From the NCBI GenBank assembly GCA_973895155.1, contig OZ316891.1, positions 5,890,001-5,954,000 on the forward strand: a stretch of DNA of 64,000 nucleotides. The letters run 5' to 3'. The position numbers and the translations under genes are program-made. Below, in pieces: positions 21,790-30,948 of the stretch. A model generated the notes under the pieces. The model made no database searches and was not told where the DNA came from. It saw nothing but the letters and a program-made list of their open reading frames with translations. Every line of letters begins with the position of its first letter. The stretch's first letter is position 1. This stretch comes from Marsupella aquatica. Lineage: Eukaryota > Marchantiophyta.

Positions 21790-23050
21790 CAGTTAACAGG
21801 TTACGGGTTTGGAGTTGAACGATTCATTTGTGCCTGTGCGAATTTCATTACCATTCTTTAAAGTAAATGATATGAAGGACTTCAATGTTTGATTTTCATT
21901 GTGAGACCTAAATGGAGTTCAGGCCTTCCAGAAATTCGCACGCGCCGGTTACGGCACGGGCGGGGGTTTGGAAATAGTTTTCAACCAGCAATTGACGCGT
22001 CTCGGTTTCACCTCACTAACTGCGTCATTGCCCCAAGCGCAAAGATGCCAGACACCGTAGGTTTCTCAGCCTCTTGTAGTCCCTCGTCCTGCTGGTGCGT
22101 GATGCAAAGACCAATGCTTATGGTCTTATCGATTTTCACGTTACTCTCGTCCTAAACCCGTCTGCCCGCATGTTTGACAGATTTCGCAATGGTACAATAT
22201 GGAATTCTACCCCTATGTGCAATGCCCAAAATGTAGTGGCCAGAGGTCATCTACAGTACTGTAGGAGGCCAGCCTGTTTGACGGGAATTAATGTGGGAGT
22301 GCTCTAAAAGGACGTCTCAAACCTTTGGGTTCGCAAAAAGATGCCTGGCCCAAACTTACGAGTTGATGGATATTTATGCACTGTGACAAGCTTTTTTGCA
22401 TCTGCCACTTTAATTCCAGGAAAGCAACCTGGACCGTGACCGGAGGCAAAACTGAGAGGCTTGAGATGGACAATATTTCAACCATTGATATCTCAGGCCA
22501 TTTCTTGTTGATGGACAACATTTCAACCATTGATATTGTTTGGGGTTGACAGCACCAGCTGACAAACACCTCAAAGGCTGGATGTCCGAAGCTTCAGTGC
22601 ATAATCAAGCATGAATCTTCGTAGGAAAAGCAGGCCAGCGGCCAAGGCTGCCAATAACTTCCCTCCCTACACAAACGCTTACTCCCCTTTTTTCCCTTTG
22701 TAGTTTTAGGGGAGGTCCCCATCTATAACCCCCTTGCAAGTTGGCCAGGGGTTCTAAGCCTCATAATCCCAGACACTCTGGCCAAGTCTCAAATTTTATG
22801 TAAAAAAAAATGTCAGTGGATATGCTTGCTAACTCATGGCCTGTTTGGGGGCCATGGCTGTAACCCACTAGGGCTCACTGCCCTCAGGGATTACAGCCCA
22901 TAATCCCCTCCAGGCCATGGGTTACCCTACACCTTTCCTTCTCTTTCACGCTACATCCTTTATCCTCCCTCTCAATGTATTTTTTACTGTCCCAGTCTCA
23001 TGTTTTTCTTGTATGTTTCTGAATCTGAATCTAGACAATCCTACCCTGTA
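21790..23050. other. intergenic, no gene recognised
   Basis: 21890-22200 has a more balanced composition and short open frames but no identifiable domain. A 27-bp word GATGGACAA(C/T)ATTTCAACCATTGATAT is duplicated at about 22466 and 22513. Pyrimidine-rich and CCCC-containing DNA follows. Confidence 0.4.
22843..22935 (+). repeat. CCATGGCTGTAACCC stem-loop element, copy 1
   Basis: The arm ATGGCTGTAACCC...AGGGC can pair with GCCCTCAGGGATTACAGCCCAT, and the element ends with GGGTTACCCTACACC. Copies of the same motif recur at about 24052, 29163, 29288 and 30161. Confidence 0.7.
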
Positions 23051-23054
23051 AGAT

Positions 23055-23209
23055 AACCGCGTGTTAAATCTACGTCAAGTTAATGCGGTCCGTACACCAG
23101 AACATAAACCAATACACTATATTTCTGATTTATAAACCAAATGATTTGAACTACATGTGTTTTGGTTTATGTTCTGGTTGTACGGTTGACGTAGATTTAA
23201 CGCGCGGTT
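23055..23209 (-). mobile_element. palindromic MITE-like element, copy 1
   Basis: About 155 bp with long terminal inverted repeats. The left end AACCGCGTGTTAAATCTACG and the right end (reverse complement AACCGCGCGTTAAATCTACG) match at all but one of these 20 positions, and the inner arms share CCAGAACATAAACCAA. The loop is the reverse complement of the loops in the copies at 24213 and 24371, so this copy is inverted relative to them. There is no coding capacity. Confidence 0.85.
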
Positions 23210-23659
23210 GGAAGATATGACCAAGATTGGGAATCCCAAAACTATTGATTTCACTTTCCTCAATCAATACGGTGTATTTCAAGGTATGTTAAAGAGGACC
23301 AAGTTACTTATAAGTGCCAAACAAAGGACACTAGAGTAAAACCAAAAGAGGTCCAAATAATACAAACATGAAAGAAGAGGGCAAAAACTCCCAACTAGGA
23401 GATTCGCAGGTGGAAACTCGTTGTAGTAGTATCCCAAAAAGGTGAGCGCATTGAACTTGGATTTGGTCTATAAATAGATGTGGTTTAAGCTCACTTCGAG
23501 CCCTTTCTCAATGGCTGTGATGGATAGCACAAGTATGCTGCAATGGATAAGGCAAGAATTAGCATATAATAATATACCTAAACCCTTTCTGAATTTATTC
23601 CTTTGTATATTTGTACAAGGTTGTGAGACATTACCCCGGGTGAAGCCACAGAACCCCTG

Positions 23660-24050
23660 GCCCAGCCTGGCCTGGTGATTATGAAATTTGAATGAGAAAT
23701 AAAGTAAAGTGCAAGTGGCAGAGACAATGACTGACCTGGGGATTATGAAATTTGAACGAGAAATAAAGTAAAATGCAAGTGACAAAGCACCTCTAGACTA
23801 GACTTTTGGTATGTAAAATTGAACTGAATGTTGTGTTAAAGTAAGTTCACTCAGGTTTTATGCTCACTAACTCATCCCCACTAACAAACCAGACTTCTCT
23901 TTTGTAAAACTGAACTGAATGTTGAGTAAAAGTTCACTCAGGCTTTACCTTGGGTAACTCATCCCCAATGTCGGGTAAAAGTTCACTCAGGCTTTACCCT
24001 TGGTCGCTTTACCCTCGGTAACTCATCCCCGAGCTAGCTAACTCTTCCCC
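23660..24050. repeat. local tandem duplications
   Basis: A unit of about 66 bp (GGTGATTATGAAATTTGAA, then GAGAAATAAAGTAAA.TGCAAGTG) occurs twice at about 23674-23785. It is followed by three or four units built on GTAAAAGTTCACTCAGGCTTTACC and GGTAACTCATCCCC at about 23815-24030. Confidence 0.75.
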
Positions 24051-24051
24051 A

Positions 24052-24146
24052 CTTGGGGATAATGGCTGTAACCCCTCGGGCTCAGCGCCCTTGGGGGTTA
24101 GAGCCCATTACCCACCCCCTCTTGGCAAATGGATTACCTTACACAT
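24052..24146 (+). repeat. CCATGGCTGTAACCC stem-loop element, copy 2
   Basis: AATGGCTGTAACCCC pairs with GGGGTTAGAGCCCATT around a short GGGCTCAGCGCCC hairpin tip. The segment ends GGATTACCTTACAC, as in the copy at 22843. Confidence 0.7.
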
Positions 24147-24212
24147 CATTGGGCATTGAAAGCCATAAAGCTCTGCCATGGAGAGGGTTTGGACTAGTGG
24201 CATGTATATATT

Positions 24213-24360
24213 GCGCATTAAATCTACGTCAACCTTACAACCAGAACATAAACCAAAACACATGTCGTTCAAATCATTTGGTTTATAAATCAGAAATATA
24301 ATGTATTGGTTTATGTTCTGGTGTACGGCATTAACTTGACATAGATTTAACACACAGTGT
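24213..24360 (+). mobile_element. palindromic MITE-like element, copy 2
   Basis: Terminal inverted repeats are built on TTAAATCTACGTCAAC and CCAGAACATAAACCAA around a loop with ATCATTTGGTTTATAAATC. It lies 10 bp from the next copy in the same orientation. Confidence 0.85.
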
Positions 24361-24370
24361 GACATGACCA

Positions 24371-24515
24371 TGTGTTAAATCTACGTCAACCAACCGTACA
24401 ACCAAACATAAATCAAGACACATGTCTTTCAAATCATTTGGTTTATAAATCAGAAATATAGTGTATTGGTTTATGTTCTGGTGTAAGGATCACATTAACT
24501 TGACGTAGATTTAAC
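24371..24515 (+). mobile_element. palindromic MITE-like element, copy 3
   Basis: Same arms and loop as copy 2, with a few substitutions. Its right end runs straight into an array of extra terminal-repeat units. Confidence 0.85.
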
Positions 24516-24637
24516 CTATTAACTTGACGTAAACTTAACGCATTAACTTGACATAAATTTAACATGCGGTGTGACACAGGGATGTAGATTTAACGCATTA
24601 ACTTGACGTAAATTATTTAACACGCGGTGTGGCACAG
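24488..24637 (+). repeat. array of MITE terminal units
   Basis: The unit ATTAACTTGACGTAGATTTAAC (about 23 bp, with variants) occurs four times, two of them followed by A(T/C)GCGGTGTG(A/G)CACAG, and a shorter TGTAGATTTAAC lies between. This looks like amplification of the element's end sequence. Confidence 0.75.
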
Positions 24638-26088
24638 TTCGGAATCGATTTGGATTCTTGTGCAAGAGTGGGCACTTGTCAAAATAACTTCGGAATCGAT
24701 TCCTTCACATTTGAACGATCACAGGAATTTGACGCCCTGCGATTGGGAATCGAACAGGATTCGAAGTTAGTGAAAACCGGGAAAATTCAAGTGCATGTGA
24801 TCATCGCTAAGACTTTGCTGTCCCACTCGTAGTCGACCCTATCATTGAACTGGTTGTCAAAATCATCACAGTGAACACGATCTGTTAGAAATTGGTCGCT
24901 TCCTTTACGTCATTACAATGCGATTAGTGTGCAAATGGGGTCAGCTTGGCCACCATGCCGTAATTTGCTGGAGGTGTCGGGTGTCAAGATTAGTGTAGTC
25001 GAACTAGCTCGATGCCAATTTGTAGCCTGCATTGTACATACTTCTGGGAAGCCGTGGGATGGAAACTTTGCTGCCGATTCATTTCTTTTTCCATCCAACT
25101 AAATCGAAGAAAAGTTCATACACTGGAACGAAGAAACTGGTGGGATTTTGGAAAAGTGATGCTTTGAAATGCATGATTGGATTCCATTGTCCTCAGTGTC
25201 TCCGCGAATTAAACGCTTTCTAACTGTAGAGTATCGGGAGCCTACATTCTGTCAGGGTCAAGAATACAATTGAGCTCGTCCATTTCAGTCTGTCAGTGAG
25301 CTCGAAATGACGAAATCGTGATATCCGTTGAACATCCTAATTGGCGTTAATTGTCCGATTGCAACGGACTATTTCAGTCACTCGAGTCACGTTCTCGAGC
25401 GAGCTCACGTAAGTAGGGGAGAGCTCTGATAATCTCTCCAAGATAAGTAGTCCTTGTCTACAGTAAGCTAGATGGCAAATGTCTACTTGAAAGTCGAAGC
25501 GAAATAATAATTCGGAAACATTTCCTTACCCGTGCCAGGTTTTCCCTTGAAGATGATTGTCACAACCAACTGCCCCAATAGTGAAGACGTTGTTGCGAGT
25601 CGTCCCGATGGCGATGATAATTCAGAATTGTGACGATGAAATGATTGTCACAACTACCATCAATGACGACGACAATTGTCAAGAAGTGACAGTCCCCATG
25701 GAAAGAAACAGTCATCACTTGATGTGACTCACAATGAGATAATTATCACCAACTTTTCTAGTGTAGACGAGTGTCAGCAGTTGTGCCAATGAAGTTCCCT
25801 GTCAAAATCGTCCAACCGAACTTTATTCTACAGTTTGCTCCGAGAAAGAGACTGTAGCCCAAATTGTTCCAACGAGGATGGTTGTTTCAAATTGTCTCAA
25901 TCAATATGATTGCCAGACATTGTCGTAATGAAGAATCAGATTGTGACCCCTTGTCCCACCGAAGGTGATTGTAGTCGACTGTCGAACTGTGCCAATGAAC
26001 ATGACTACAGCGAAATACTTGTCTCAAGGAAGATTTGGCACAGCTCGAAGGCGCTCTGGGCCCTGGACGGACCATTTCGGGCAAATCG
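24638..26088. other. intergenic, dispersed repeat copy 2 and no gene recognised
   Basis: 24640-24770 contains the word CGGAATCGATT twice. 24815-24915 is the second copy of the block at 21030-21160. 25550-25980 contains several GATGA(T)GATTGTCACAA-like words. I recognise no gene; the 3' UTR of the GST gene should lie at the right end. Confidence 0.45.
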
Positions 26089-26892
26089 TCACGTTTCATA
26101 AACTAGTATAGTTGACGAGAACACCGTGTTCTCAGAAGACTTGGCCCGAGGGTGTGGGAATTTCGGCGGAGAATGAAGCTCTTGAAGGTGCATCTGCAAT
26201 GCTGGATTCGCGTGGAAGATCCCCGTCACGAACTCCACGTGCTCTTCAGCAGAAGGAATCGAAGATGTGACGCTGGGACGAACCCTAATGGCCTCAATCC
26301 ATTTGTGTATTCTGGGAATCTCCATCTGGCCAGGAATGACAAAGCCGTCAAACTTCTCCAGAACCAGCAGAGAAGTGGAGAAAGGAGCGAGTACCGCATC
26401 GAGATACCCGAATTCGAACCCAGTAAAGAAGGGCCCATCGACGGAATAACTCATCATTGCTGCGTCCACCATTCGCACGAACTTGACGGCACTCTCCATG
26501 GTCGCTTGCTTCAGGGGACAGCCGGGCTCGAGTTTCATGCAAGTGTCGAAGACCGAACTGTACCCTCGGTGAAGGAATTCGGCCCAGAATCTGACTTTGG
26601 CTCTCTCGTAAGGGTCCTTGGGCATCAGTGCAACGCTCTGTGGAAACACATCTTCCAAGTACTCGAGAATGACCAGCGACTGTGAGAGCGTTCTTCCGTT
26701 GTGGATGATCACCGGAACCTGTCTGTAAACGGGATTCGTTTCCAGAATGAGCGTGGGCTTTTCGGGCAAGGTGACGTAGATGGGCTCGAACGGAATGCCC
26801 TTCTCCAACAACGCTATCTGTATGCGTTGCGAATAAGGACTGCAGCTGTGCATGATCAGTTTCACCTCTACATCTGAATTGCTGCCCATCAT
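26089..26892 (-). CDS. glutathione S-transferase, tau-like
   Basis: A single open frame of 267 residues with ATG at 26892 (a second ATG follows directly). The N-terminal thioredoxin-fold half reads SCSPYSQRIQIALLEKGIPF. The Ser at residue 18, before Pro-Tyr, sits where tau-class enzymes have the catalytic Ser, with Cys17 next to it. The cis-proline is Pro60 in QVPVIIHNG. The glutathione gamma-glutamyl contact, usually Glu-Ser, is Gln71-Ser72 here. A helical C-terminal half follows, with PFFTGFEFGYLDAVLAPF. A tail of about 40 residues after ...EEHVEFVTGIF is longer than usual. The enzyme should be cytosolic and conjugate or reduce electrophiles with glutathione. Tau is my best class guess; lambda-like or a plant-lineage-specific class is possible. 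No intron is seen. Confidence 0.85.
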   Translation of the reverse strand: MMGSNSDVEVKLIMHSCSPYSQRIQIALLEKGIPFEPIYVTLPEKPTLILETNPVYRQVPVIIHNGRTLSQSLVILEYLEDVFPQSVALMPKDPYERAKVRFWAEFLHRGYSSVFDTCMKLEPGCPLKQATMESAVKFVRMVDAAMMSYSVDGPFFTGFEFGYLDAVLAPFSTSLLVLEKFDGFVIPGQMEIPRIHKWIEAIRVRPSVTSSIPSAEEHVEFVTGIFHANPALQMHLQELHSPPKFPHPRAKSSENTVFSSTILVYET

Positions 26893-27848
26893 ATATATAC
26901 AGCCGATTTCTCCAATGCTCCCACTTTCACGAACTGTTTGATTTGAGCTTCACCCACCCTTCAACTCGCTCACTACACTAGATAAACTTCATTTGGCAAG
27001 ATTTAGAGCCACTCGCTCACTGGACTAGATACACTTCATTTGGCAAGATTTAGAGACACTCAGGTTTCTGTGAGAAGGAATTCAAGGAAAAGAGACACGG
27101 AGATGAACACATGTGAACAGATCCAGCTATGCTGAACTAGAAATCGTTTCTGTGAGAGAGAAAGAGAACGAGACAGAGAAACACGCGTATGAACAGATCC
27201 ATCAATGCTACAATGCTGAACGAGAAATGTACAGTTTCAGCAATGCGCAAGATTCAGGGAGCCAATTGAGCATGTTTTGCAGAAAACCAAGACATCAGCA
27301 CGACAATTGGATCGAACACGAGCTTAAAATTCGGAGCTATTAAAATCCTTGAACGAGCGCACTGGCTCCCTCTTCTCAACTTCAGCTTGAAAAAGCCTTC
27401 GTACCAATTCTCTGTCCTGAGAGGTTTGCGGGCAGATTGAGGACTGGACCAGATCAGCACAGAAATCAAAGGCGAATCGAGAGCGCATAATTACATGTGA
27501 TCCATGGCACTGAGTGCTCTCGCTTGGACCCACGTGACCCGTGCTGTACACGATAGCACGACGATGAAGAACTCTCCCTCCAATCTCGATCTCGACGGAT
27601 CTCACTCATTACTACTGTACTGCTGCAGCTGTCAATCGTGGTGAGTGGGTGGTCAGGTCCATCCTTGATCCTTTATTCCTTATGCGTTCCACAGCTTTGA
27701 ATGTGGAGATGAAGCTTCCTTTGTGATATTCGTACTCGAGGACCAGCCCAGGCCAGGCTTGGCCGTTGAGCAGTACTCTCTCCCAAGTGGACACCTTTGA
27801 CCTTACTGTCCTGTTTTTTATTAATTAACGTGTATCCTAAACAAAATT
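26893..27848. other. intergenic, 5' of the GST gene
   Basis: The CTCGCTCACT...CTAGATA(A/C)ACTTCATTTGG unit of about 57 bp is duplicated at about 26966-27060. A TATATATA run lies immediately before the GST start codon, too close to serve as its TATA box. 27320-27800 has open stretches on the minus strand that I cannot assign. Confidence 0.45.
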
Positions 27849-28262
27849 AAGTATCAACCCGTCCCCAGTTCCTATTTGGGGTCAATATAAATTCCTATAT
27901 GGGTTTTCATTGTCATGTGACAACTCACTATTGGCTAGCTTTAACTTCCCAGCCCCCTTCTTGTTGCGGGACACAGTTGCAGGTGGGTTCTCATTGTCAT
28001 GTGACAATTCAGTATTGGCTAGCCTTAACCTACCCGCCACCCCTAGCCCCTTGCAGGGCACACTTGCAGGTCTGACAGGGGCAAACCTGCTTTGTTTTCA
28101 CTCCACACTCCCCTCACAAAAACCTGACACTTTTGAACCTCATTTTTACTTATGAAAATGCAGTGGGAAGGGCAAGTAGGCCCGAAGGTGGTGGCAGCGG
28201 GTTAAGGCTAGCCAATATTGACTTACCACATGGCAACGGGAACCTGTATATGAGTTGATACT
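27849..28262. mobile_element. MITE-like inverted-repeat element
   Basis: The arm GGGTT(T/C)TCATTGTCATGTGAC...TATTGGCTAGC.TTAAC occurs twice in direct orientation (27901-27951 and 27985-28030). It occurs once inverted at about 28190-28250, where the reverse complement reads GGTTCCCGTTGCCATGTGG...TATTGGCTAGCCTTAAC. The shared outer word GTATCAAC marks both ends. There is no coding capacity. Confidence 0.65.
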
Positions 28263-29060
28263 GACCCAAGTGCAAAATGGGGGTTGGTTACTTGATAATT
28301 TATTTTGTTTTGGGGGGCAAAGGGGGCATGTTAGTAATATTGGGTAGTTTAGAGACATGTTAGTAAAAAGCTCTTTCAGTTTACCTACCACTAGGTTTTA
28401 GTTTGTTGTTGGCTTTTTAGTATTATTTTAGTTTTTGTGGGATACTCCTTGATTTGCTGTGCGTAAATGGTCTTTCCCTTTCCCTTTCCCTCCCTTTATT
28501 GAGTTATTTTGCCTTTGGGATCATGACTCCCAAATTTGGCGTGCCTGTCTTTTGGGCAGTGTGATATGTATAGGAAGCCTCCCACTTTAGTGAGGACTGG
28601 GTTCTCCTAGACTGCTACCTGAGATAATGTATTACTGTGACTTGTCACATTTTTTAATCAATTAATTATCTCAATGCAATTTGTTGCTCTCCTGGGTTAA
28701 GTGACTTAAGTTTGGGAGGGAACAAAGGTTCTGAATTGGTAACCATTTCTAATCCATGTTGCTAAAATTCTCATAATCTTGTGCTAGAAATCTTGTCTGG
28801 GAAAAGTTCTCTTATAACCTCTCCTATAATCCTTGGTGTGGCATTTTTGAATCCCGGCATCCATGACACATCCCTTGACTGAAAGCGTATAGAGCAACTC
28901 GTATTATCAAATTCAAAGAGAGGAGTCTTTGCCATGGTAAAGGATTCTAGAAATACTTAGAGAGATTGAACTCTACTTCAGTAGTTACTCAACCATAAAT
29001 CCCTCAGTCAGTTTTCTCTTTGTATTTCTGGGATGATTATGAGATTTCAATCTTGTGGCT
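28263..29060. other. intergenic, no gene recognised
   Basis: Poly-pyrimidine tracts such as CTTTCCCTTTCCCTTTCCC at about 28472 are the only notable structure. Confidence 0.5.
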
Positions 29061-29395
29061 AGCCCGTCTCAAGGGTTGTCCGCTTAAATTGGGTACAATT
29101 TTTGGGTCGATCTAGAGCAAAACGACACTCAAGGGTTATGCTAGTCAATCAATCGCCACTTGGGGGCCATGGCTATAATCCCCTCTCTGGCTAGCCCATC
29201 TCAAGGCTTGTCCAGTTTCAGGTGCAATTCTCAGGTCGATCAAGAGCAAAACTACACTCAAGGGTTACACTAGTTAACCAATGGCCACTCGGGGGCCATG
29301 GCTATAACCCCCTCTCTTGCTTGTCCCTCTCAAGGGTTGTCCAGTTCAGATGCAATTTTCAGGTTCATCTGGAACAAAACTACACTCTAGGGTTA
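29060..29395 (+). repeat. tandem repeat of about 125 bp, three copies
   Basis: Each unit has the order TCTCAAGG.TTGTCC, AGGTTCATCTAGAGCAAAAC, TACACTCAAGGGTTA, TCAATGGCCACTCGGGGG and CCATGGCTATAACCCC. Copies begin near 29068, 29200 and 29329. A further copy lies at about 30040-30165 and a last CCATGGCTATAACTCCC at 30165. Confidence 0.8.
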
Positions 29396-30384
29396 CAATA
29401 CACTGCCCACCGTGAACAGTGTGAGTATAAATAGCGTGACACCAAAATTAGAGTGACTTGCATTAAATTGTGTGAACATTTTTTTTCTAACCCAAATCAC
29501 ACTCATTAAGTATGTTAAGGGCTGTCTTGCATGTGCAAGAGTCCTGAAAAAATGCAACCCTTAGCAGCCCACAGATGTCGGGAAAAAGTGTGGACCCAGG
29601 ATCTAAACACAATCAAGAATACCTTATGTGTGAAGTGCTTATTGAGTTGGGGATCTACTGCCATTTTGTTTTATTCAAAGTTCAAAGTCCGGGACCTCAA
29701 GGGCCTGAAAATTTCCAGCCCGTGCCCTTGTATATCCTCCAAAGACACCATCAGGACTGCCGGCTTGTCGCTTCGTATAGAGATGCCACGGGTTCATTTG
29801 AGGGCCAAAAATCAAAGGACCTTGCACATGCAAGATGGCCCTAAGTCACACTGTTTTCTTTTGTATTGAGAGTCAGCTTGAGTCTCAATTTTAGCAGGGA
29901 CCTCAATTAATGAGACCAAAAGTATGACTTCTTGTGAACTGTAACCAGTGCAACACCTGAATAATGTGAGTCATGCTATTTCATGTGAGACTTAAAATTT
30001 AAAGGCCTACGCAATTAGTGTGAGTAACACTAATTGCCGTGGAGAGTGTAGTTAACCAATGGCCACTCTCTGGCCGTGGCTATCACCCCCTCTCTAGCTA
30101 GCCTGTCTCAAAGGGTTATCCAGTGCAATTTTCAGCTTCATCTAGAACAAAACTACACTGAGGCCATGGCTATAACTCCCTTGCACCCACTTCCCTAGGG
30201 ATTACATCTCGATTACATCCCGTAACCCTCTTGGGGAAGGGTTACCCTACACCAAAACTTTGGAAGTTGTAAAATGAATTCCAGCACTTCTCTTTGGGTT
30301 TTCCGAACTCCTCACAAGTTACAAATGTGATGGATGATACACGACGGATTTTAATCGAAGTCTCTCGTGCCTTCTTGTCAATGA
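29396..30384. other. intergenic, repeat remnants and 5' region of the YCII gene
   Basis: 29530-29850 has overlapping open frames without recognisable domains. 30030-30255 holds one more unit of the preceding repeat and a stem-loop copy ending GGGTTACCCTACACC. The promoter and leader of the YCII gene should occupy the right end. Confidence 0.45.
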
Positions 30385-30948
30385 ATGATGCTCACAACAC
30401 TCGCAAGACCTCTCCTTTTCTCGTCCTTCTCGACGATGATGTACCCGAATCTAGTCATAAATCCTCTAGTGATAAATCCTGCCTACAATTTGTCGCGCTT
30501 CTTCACCCACATCGGATGCACGCCACGCCACCCACAGCGAGCTTTCTCCCCTCTTCAATCGATCTCTTCTCGTAGCTGCTGCAGCAGAATGTTGTCGACC
30601 TCGACCTCGTCCAGCGCAGGCGCAACGCTGAAGAACGAATACCTCGTCATCGTACCGGACCACCCCAATTCGCTGCAGACGCGCCTGTCCTTGCGCGAGA
30701 AGCATCTCGAGAACGTCAAGCCTCATGTGCAGGCTGGATCCGTGCTCTTGGGCGGCTCGATTCTCTCCCGCCACCCCAAGGAGGGCGAGCAGCCGGACAT
30801 GGTGGGCAGCGCGATGGTGATCAAGGCGGAGAGCGAGGAGGCGGTGCGGGAGTGGCTGGCTGCCGATATCTATGCTAAGGGCGGCGCCTGGAATGTGAAC
30901 GAGGCCAAGATCTACCCGTTCCGCTCCGTGGTCAGGACAGCTATGTGA
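30385..30948 (+). CDS. YCII-domain protein with probable organelle-targeting leader
   Basis: A single exon of 187 residues with ATG at 30385 (another ATG follows directly). The last 100 residues form a YCII-related (dimeric alpha-beta barrel) domain: NEYLVIVPDHPNSLQTRLSL, REKHLENVKPHVQAGSVLLG, then PDMVGSAMVIKAESEEAV and AWNVNEAKIYPFR. The conserved His in REKHL lies where the family has its proposed active site. The first 68 or so residues are rich in Ser, Arg and hydrophobics with almost no acids, as in mitochondrial or plastid transit peptides; an internal Met at residue 69 would give a leaderless form. The biochemical role of plant members is not settled. The coding region is clearly more GC-rich than its flanks. 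Confidence 0.87.
   Translation: MMLTTLARPLLFSSFSTMMYPNLVINPLVINPAYNLSRFFTHIGCTPRHPQRAFSPLQSISSRSCCSRMLSTSTSSSAGATLKNEYLVIVPDHPNSLQTRLSLREKHLENVKPHVQAGSVLLGGSILSRHPKEGEQPDMVGSAMVIKAESEEAVREWLAADIYAKGGAWNVNEAKIYPFRSVVRTAM

Noticed and set aside
26890-26900. TATATATA as the TATA box of the GST gene
   Set aside because: It lies only a few bases from the start codon, leaving no room for a leader.
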